In this document: positions 50,688 to 59,600 of the stretch, in pieces
Numbering within the stretch: position 1 is the first letter of the stretch
Layout of the letters: each line of letters starts with the position of its first letter
NCBI RefSeq assembly: GCF_021869535.1
Contig: NW_026262668.1
Coordinates: forward strand, 136,139,635 to 136,203,634
Length of the DNA: 64,000 nucleotides
From: Mytilus californianus
Taxonomy: Eukaryota; Mollusca; Bivalvia; Mytilida; Mytilidae
Reading direction: 5' to 3'
Made by a program: the position numbers and the translations under genes
The notes under the pieces: model-generated
Databases searched by the model: none
What the model was told of the DNA's origin: nothing
Seen by the model: the letters and a program-made list of their open reading frames with translations, nothing else

Positions 50688-53600
50688 ATCTGTCTGTCCG
50701 TCTGTCCGTCTGTCCGTCCGTCCGTCAGTCCTGTTTCTTGTCATCGCAACTCCTCTCAAACCACACAACTGAATTTCACGATACCTTTTTAGATAATAAG
50801 GACATACTATGTAGTTGTGCATATCGACAGGAAATTACGATTCAGTTCTTTTTCTAGGAGTTACGCTCCTTTGAACTTATTTACTTTAATGTACTACTGC
50901 AACAGTTTGTCATCGCAACTCCTCTCAAACCACACAACAGAATTTCATGAAACCTTTTCAGATAATAAGGACATACTACGTAGATGTGCATATCGACAGG
51001 AAATTACGATTCAATTTTTTTTCCAGGAGTTACGCCCCTTTGAACTTATTTGCCCAATATACTACTGCAACCTTTTGTCATCACAACTCCTCTCAAACCA
51101 CACTACAGAATTTCATGAAACCTTTACAGATAATAAGGACATACTACGTATATGTGCATATCGACAGGAAATTACCATTCAATTTTTTTTCCAGGAGTTA
51201 CGCCCCTTTGAACTTATTTGCCCAATATACTACTACAACCTTTTGTCATCGCAACTCCTCTCAAACCACACAACAGAATTTCATGAAACTGTGTAGATAA
51301 TAAGGACATACTGTGTAGATGTGCATATTGACAGGAAATTATGATTCAATTTTTTTTTCTGATACAATTTTTTTTTCTTACACTTATTTTATTTCTCCAA
51401 TGACAATGTGGGGATGTGGGGTATGTGAGCGCGCTCACTAAGGTTCTTTCATTAAAATTATTATTTATCACAAGTGTGATTTATAGAAGATAAGAAAATG
51501 GATAATTATGGGACCGAATTATAGAACATGAAACTAACTACAGCACCCAGATATTGTATTGAATAACTTGGTGAATTATTTATTGTGACATGCATAAAAA
51601 GCATATAGATATTATAGAATAGGGCTATATAGCAATGACCTTGTATGTCCTTCAATTTGTTTGTTGGTACAAATGTTTGACAGAAGATCAACAGTGATGA
51701 GTTGTAATGTATGATCAGATCTGTTTACCACCTACTTCCTGTTTACTTTGTAATGTTTATTATGATGAATGAACTTTAAATGTTTGTCACGCACTTCTCC
51801 AGTATTACTGAACAGAAAGGTTTCACATTTGGTCAGCAGCTTGACAGTGATAAATTTAAAAGTGAGCATTTTTCAGATCTGTTAGAAACCTACTTCCTGT
51901 TTGTTGATACTTTTATTTTGCATTATGTTGAATGCATATTACAATGTTTTCACACTTTTCTCTAGTTCTAGTGAATAGAAGAACAGATTTTACTACAAAT
52001 TTGTCAGACACCTACTTCTTTTTTTATAAAATATGGTATGCCAACAATGTGTGCATTCTTGTTTTACATGACAATACCAGTGCACCTTAACATGACAATA
52101 CCAGTGCACCTTAACATGACAATACAGTGCACCTTAACATGACAATACCAGTGCACCTTAACTGACCTCCATGTCACCTTGAGTTTAATAAAGAATAAAT
52201 GACAATTACATGTGTTTAAACTAATTTGTTGAGTATTTCTTATTTCAGTCCAGCAAATGGATTTCAGATGCTAGCCAATGTGTTCCATAGACTTCATCAG
52301 TAAGTATCCTTCATTGTGTGAAATTACATGGTTCACATAAATAAAAAGATAGAGAAACATATTATTCTTTGAAACTACAAGGCAAAATGTTTTAAACTTT
52401 ACAAGATTGATATTGGAAAATCCTAAACAAACAAGCCTCAACTAACACTGATTGGGTTGCAGACATGGTGGCTTTGGTGGAACATACATTGTAGTTTCCA
52501 TTGAAACCTTGTGGAAAATAATACTTCCATCTTTTTTTTTAAAATCAGTAGGCAAATGTGAAATAAATTTGGAGGGAATGGTTTACTGAAAACTAATGTT
52601 TCCAAGCGATATAGTGTAGTGACTTTTGCATGAAGAAAAATAAACTAATATAAATCTTTAAGAATATGTCAAAATTGCATTATCTTTAAGGTGAATGAAC
52701 CAAAAAATCAAGAAATCGTGAAAAATATATCTCGGTTAAATCAGATAGTAAGAACTAATTTATCTCCCTTGTTCATTTTGCATGGTGTAAAAATTATAAC
52801 TATTACAAATGTTCACTTGGGCAGTATCTGTTACATCATTCCCCTGTTTGTGTATTTTACAGGTGTTCACCTGGGCAGTGTCTGGTAAATCATTCCCCTG
52901 TGTATTTTACAGGTGTTCACCTGGGCAGTATCTGTCACATCATTTCCCTGTGTATTTTACATGTGTTCACCTGGGCAGTATCTGTCACATCATTTCCCTG
53001 TGTATTTTACAGATGTTCACCTGGGCAGTATCTGTTACATCATTTCCCTGTGTATTTTACAGGTGTTCACCTGGGCAGTATCTGTCACATCATTTCCCTG
53101 TGTATTTTACAGGTGTTCACCTGGGCAGTATCTGTCACATCATTGCTCTGTGTATTTTACAGGTGTTCACCTTGGCAGTATCTGTTTCATCATTTTCCTG
53201 TGTATTTTACAGGTGTTCACCTGGGCAGTATCTGTTACATCATTTCCCTGTGTATTTTAGAGGTGTTCACCTTGGAAGTATCTGTCACATCATTGCTCTG
53301 TGTATTTTACAGGTGTTCACCTTGGAAGTATCTGTCACATCATTGCTCTGTGTATTTTACAGATGTTCACCTGGGCAGTATCTGTTTCATCATTTTCCTG
53401 TGTATTTTACAGGTGTTCACCTGGGCAGTATCTGTTACATCATTCCCCTGGATCATCTGAATGTCAGATTAAAAAGGCAACAGAAAATAATAAAAGGTAG
53501 GTTATACATGGAGAAAGTAATAAAAGGTTGGTTATACCTGGAGTTAGTTAGATTTAATTTCCTCTGTGGCAACATGGATCAAGATACATAGAATACCTGT

Positions 53601-56600
53601 GTGTCCTGTCATCTGTGTCATCCATTTTGTAAGTACATTCATTAAATGTCAATGTCACTGTATACCAATCACCAAATATCTTTAAAGTATTTAATGAGAA
53701 AAAATCAACAGGCCCACTCCAAGACCAGACAACAGTAAAAAATCAAAGCACGAAAGCGCTGTAAAGGCAGTTAATTACAGGTTGTGTGTATTTTAAGTCC
53801 AGTTATATCATTATCTTGCATAGTACAGGTGGCTTTCAGTATTTAAGATTTAGAGTTCTCTAATGATATTGAATAAGTTTTATGAATGTCATATTCTGAG
53901 CACTATATGAAGGCGATTGTTCTCACTTGTTTATGAACTAGTGCATTATGTCCAGTTTGTACCTTTTTTATCTATGTTTATAGTCAAATTAGTTATCAAA
54001 GGTACCAGGATTATAATTTAATACGCCAGACGTGTGTTTCGTCTACATAAGACTCATCAGTGACGTTCAGATCAAAATAGTAACAAAGCCAAACAAGTAC
54101 AAAGTTGAAGAGCATTGAGGACCCAAAATTACAAAAAGTTGTGCCAAATACGGCAAAGGTAATCTATTCCTTGGATAAGAAAATCCTTAGTTTTTTCATT
54201 GGCAATCATAACACATCTCCTTATTTATATAATGATCTATATTCAACGACCTCAGGTACAAAAAAAATGTATGTAACTAAACTATGATGGGAAACCTTTG
54301 ACTTCTTTCTTTATATAAACTTTTGATTTGGTACCATAGAACTATGTAGAGTAAATGTACATTGCAACGTGTCAACTCTTTCAACTCCAAGCAAAATTAT
54401 ATTTCCAAGCATAAAGTAATTTATGAATGAAATAAAATGCTCCGCTGGGGCGCAGCTTGATACGACCGCAGAGGTCGAACCCTGAACAGTTGGGGCAAGT
54501 ATGAACACAACATTCAAGCTTGATTCAGCACTGAATTTGGATTGTAATTAAATATTTGACACAGCATAGGTTTCTGACACAGAATGAAAGTGGTCTAAGA
54601 TACTTAAAAAAAATTTAATTTACCTATTCAAACCATATCATTATTATTTGCTTTTATATATAAATCAGAAATAACCAATTTAAAATGGAAAATTTTAAAG
54701 AAAAAAAAGGAAAAAGAATCCCCCCCCCAAATTTTTTGAACCCCCTTATGATTCATCACCCCAAAACTCAATCCCAGCCTTCCCTTTGTGGTATGGTACC
54801 TTGCAGTACAATTTCAGAGAGATCCATACACTTGAACACAAGTTATTGTCTGGAAACTAGAAAAATGCTTGTTTTTTGGCCCCTTTTTGGTCCCAAATTC
54901 CTAAACGTTTAGGGCAATTACCCCCAAACTCAAACCCAACTTTCCCTTTGTGATATGGAACCTTGTAGTACAATTTGATAAAGATCCATACACTTACACA
55001 CAAGTTATTGCCATGAAACTAGAAAAATGCTTGTTTTTTGCCCCTTTTTGGCCCCTAATTCCTAAAATTTGGAGGCAATTACCCCCAAAATCAATCCCAG
55101 CATTCCCTTTGTGATATGGAACCATGTGATACAATGTCAGAGAGATCCATAGACTTACACACAAGTTATTGTCATGAAACTAGAAAAATGCTTGTTTTTT
55201 GCCCCTTTTTGGCCCCTAATTCCTAAAATTTGGAGGCAATTACCCCCAAAATCAATCTCAGCATTCCCTTTGTGGTATGGTACCTTGCAGTACAATTTCA
55301 GAGAGATCCATACACTTGAACACAAGTTATTGTCTGGAAACTAGAAAAATGCTTATTTTTGGCCCCTTATTCCTAAACTTTTTGGGCAATTACCCCCAAA
55401 CTCAATTCCAGCTTTCCCTTTGTGATATGGAACCTTGTAGTACAATTTCATAAAGATCCATACACTTACACACAAGTTATTGCCATGAAACTAGAAAAAT
55501 GCTTGTTTTGTGCCCCTTTTTGGCCCCTAATTCCTAAAATTTGGAGGCAATTACCCCCAAATTCAATCCCAGCATTCCCTTTGTGATATGGAACCTTGTG
55601 ATACAATGTCAGAGAGATCCATAGACTTGCACACAAGTTATTGTCATGAAACTAGAAAAATGCTTGTTTTTTGCCCCTTTTTGGCCCCTAATTCCTAAAA
55701 TTTGGAGGCAATTACCCCCAAAAATCAATCCCAGCATTCCCTTTGTGATATGGAACCTTGTGGTACAATGTCAGAGAGATCCATACACTTACACACAAGT
55801 TATGTCTGGAAGTTACAAAAATGCTTATTTTTGGCCCCTAATTCCTTAACTGTTGGTACCATAACCCCCAAAATCAATCCCCACTTTCCTTTTGTGGTAT
55901 TGAACCTTATTTTAAAATTTCATTGAGATCCATTCACTTAAACTAAAGTTAGAGTGCGAAAACTAATGTGTCTTCGGACGACGACGACGACGCCAACGTC
56001 ATACCAATATACGACCACAAAAATGTTTTTGCTGTCGTATAAAAAGGAGTTCTTAATTAAGAAATAAACTGATTCGCTGAGCAGAGCTGGATACACCCGC
56101 AGAGGTACTACCCTGAACAGCTGGGGCAAAAATGGACACAATATTCAAGCTTGATACAGGTCTGAATTTGGATTGTAATTAAATATTTGACATATTATAG
56201 TTTCTGAATAAATGTAGTCAATGAACTTGAAATCGGTTATATGAATTGAATTTATATTCAATTAAAGATTTCTTGCTGTTGTGCAATACACTGTGCTGTT
56301 GTGCAATACTTAATAAATCTGTTGCCAGACTATAAACAAATAAAGTTCAATTTCTTCTCAATGTCATATTTGAAATTGATGAAAATCAATAGGGAGATTA
56401 CATCAATAGCTATAAATAATTCACCACGGTTCATGTGAACTGCTTAAAGCATTTTTGAGTTGTTGTCCAAAGACTGGAAAATCCCCCCTTTTTTAATGAA
56501 TAAAACCCCATAACTCAGAAATGTAAAATCTAAAATTTATAAAATTCTAAAGGGAGCTTACGGATTGATTATTTAGTCTTAGATGCAAGATTTTTTTATC

Positions 56601-59600
56601 AGTTGTTAGTGGCTTTGAACTAGCTGTCAGTAACTGCGAGTACTCTCAGATTTGTACTTAGTGTCTTTTTGTTGTTTGGATGTACAACTACCCGACCACG
56701 TCCACTTGTATTTGTATTTATCCATCTGATGAGTTTAGCCTCTTTCAACTGATTTTTATAGTTCTTTCTTATATTGTACTGTTACACCACTGTCCCAGGT
56801 TAGGGGAGGGTTGGGATCCCGCTAACATGTTTAAGCCCGCCACATTCTGTTTGTACATGTATGTGCCTGTCCCAAGTCAGGAGCCTATAAAAGTGTAATT
56901 CAGAGGTTGTCGTTTGTTTATGTGTTGCATATTTGTTATATTTGTTCATTTTTTTACATAAAATAGGCCGTTAGTTTTCTTGTTTGAATTGTTTTACATT
57001 GTCATTTCTGGGCCTTTTATAGCTGACTGTGCGGTATGGGCTTTGCTCATTGTTGAAGGCCGTACTGTGACCTATAGCTGTTAATTTCTGTGTCATTTGG
57101 TCTCTTGTGCATGTGTGGAGAGTTGTCTCATTGGCAATCATACCACATCTTCTTTTTTATATTTACATCAACAGATATAAAAAATTCACCAAAGTCAAGG
57201 TGAGACAACAAAACTTAGTTGTAAGATCTCTGAAATTTTTTACAGGGTACGAGTTTTTCTCATTGTTGGAGATTGTACGGTGACAGTAACACCTGTAACT
57301 GCTTAAACCCATTTCTTATGCACTTTAGTTTGATAAACTCACTGAATATCATACCACATCTCCTTATTTTTATATGCATTACAATTTACATGTGCATGTA
57401 ATTGTAAATATATATATATCAGAACAAAATTCATTGCGTCACTTTTATTTATGCATCCTTTGGCACAATACAAGTTCTAAAATTACACAACATAAAACAA
57501 CTAAATGTTATTTCAGATGAAAGTTTTGTTTCAGTTCCATTCATAGGATTTATTAGAATTTTGTATGTTTTGCCAAGTCCAATAATTCGCTCTATGTGAC
57601 ATAGAGACATAGTTGACTAAACCACCAGGTGTCGAACATTCAAGAATTTTCAGTGTTTCTGTTTTTATTTGATGAAAAGGTTGCCTGAGCTCTAGGAGCT
57701 TTAGGTTTTATCACGGGATATTCTGAGCTGTCAATAATAATCCAAGTCGTAGGAAACTTTAATTTGAAGTTGGATGGTGAAAAATACCTGACTAAACCAC
57801 TAGATGGCCAAGTGTTAGCCTCACACCACTGTTTAGACATAAAAACAATCCATGTATACACAATATTCTTAACACTAGATTCAATCTAGAATCTAGACAG
57901 TTCAAAGTTGGTTGTATGATGCCTCAATTTCATCAAAGTCATAAAAAAACTGATTTTCAACTGACACCCTATCAATTTGAAAATATATGTATCTCAAACA
58001 ATGTGCTGCTGGACCAAGTGTGGTCAAAACAAATAAAAATTTAGTATACAACTCTAAACCGGTATAAAAATGCATGGCTGTGTCACGTGTCTTCATTTCA
58101 AAATTCTCTGCTGAAAACATAGGCATTGATGGTGTTTGCGTAATTCCATCTGTGAAGCTCAACATTAGCTAGGCAGTTGTTGGTGGACAGTCATAAATCC
58201 TTTCTGCAGTATGAATGACTTCTTCAGGAAAACCAACTTTACAATCAAAACTTTCCTCTAGATTTCTACTACAATATTCATCAAGTTTAGTTTTTTTGTT
58301 TTCACAGGAAACTGCCCTGATTTTTCTTTTTGTGGACGATTCAGTCTCTTGCTTGGTCCAGGAAAATAGGCTGGGAATTGCAGTAGACTTAAGTCTCTGT
58401 ATGGTGGGTTTGCGCCCTGAAAAAGGTTATAAAACATTAGTTTTTTTATAATTAAATGAAATTCCATTAGCAATGTATACTTTGTACTACCTGGCGAAAT
58501 ATTAACTAGATTTATTCATTACAATCTGGATAAAACTATGTTTGCCTGATTCAATGTATGTTATGTCAATCCAAAGGACAAACAATGAGAGACTTATGCA
58601 ACAAACGTACATTGTTTGTACCTAAATAACTATAATATAGATGAGAGCATGTCATTATTTTGTTCCTGTTAACATTGTCATTGATATTTTTCAAGAAAGT
58701 CTATGAGGCATAGCTTATGCATTCCTGTCATTACTACATTAGCATAATTACTGCTAAAATAATTCTCAGTATGATATACCTCTTGTAAGAAATCATTATA
58801 ATTGTAGCAATCACCAAAAAATCTCAAACAGATCACATTGAATCGTAATCCAAAAAATTATGACGTCTTGAATTACCCACCCCCTTTTATTCTAAAACGA
58901 TAATTGCTGTTGTAAACAGATTTTGGTTTATTCGCATGGCGATTACATATATAACTATATATTTCACAAGGAAAATAGAGTTTTACCATGAATAGTTTCC
59001 TGCACGTAGTCTTTTTCAGTAAAACGTGCCTTGCAAACAACAGCTGATTGAGATGGACTCCACGATATCATCGTGTTCTCGTCCAATCTGCGTATGGGCC
59101 ATGGCGTTGATCCAACTTTTCCTTCTTTTTAAGTCATTTGGAAATGCATGTCCTCCTCTTAAATGACATCCAGGTACACAACAACAAGTACTTGGCATCG
59201 TTAATTAAAAATATAACTGAAATAGTTGCACAGTGCAGAAACCGGAAGTAGAGGAACAGGATCCGCTACCACGGCGCCACCTATTCAGGAACGATAATTT
59301 GCTACTTTATATAACTGCGAAAATAACGTTAGACGGGTTCACGTGCATAAACAGAAATGCGCTTTAAATTGTATAATATAATTCATGTTCAGTCGACCTT
59401 TAATTATTATATCAACGACTGAAATGATTTATAAACATCTAGATTGCAGATAACACTCGAAATTAACCCGAGCTCTTTCCACACGGAATTCAAATAATTC
59501 TTGTTTGTCAATCGGTTGACTGCTTATAATGCAAAATACTAATATATCAAAAGTTTTTAAAACTAACAAAACACAATGATCGTTTCTCTATTTCCCAATG

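Noticed and set aside
52809-53591. 260-, 186- and 115-codon open frames with FTWAVSVTSFPCVFYRCSPG repeats, possible secreted or membrane repeat protein
   Set aside because: They are the 50-bp splice-acceptor array read through. The frames interconvert with each unit and include intronic TTTTACAG in every repeat.
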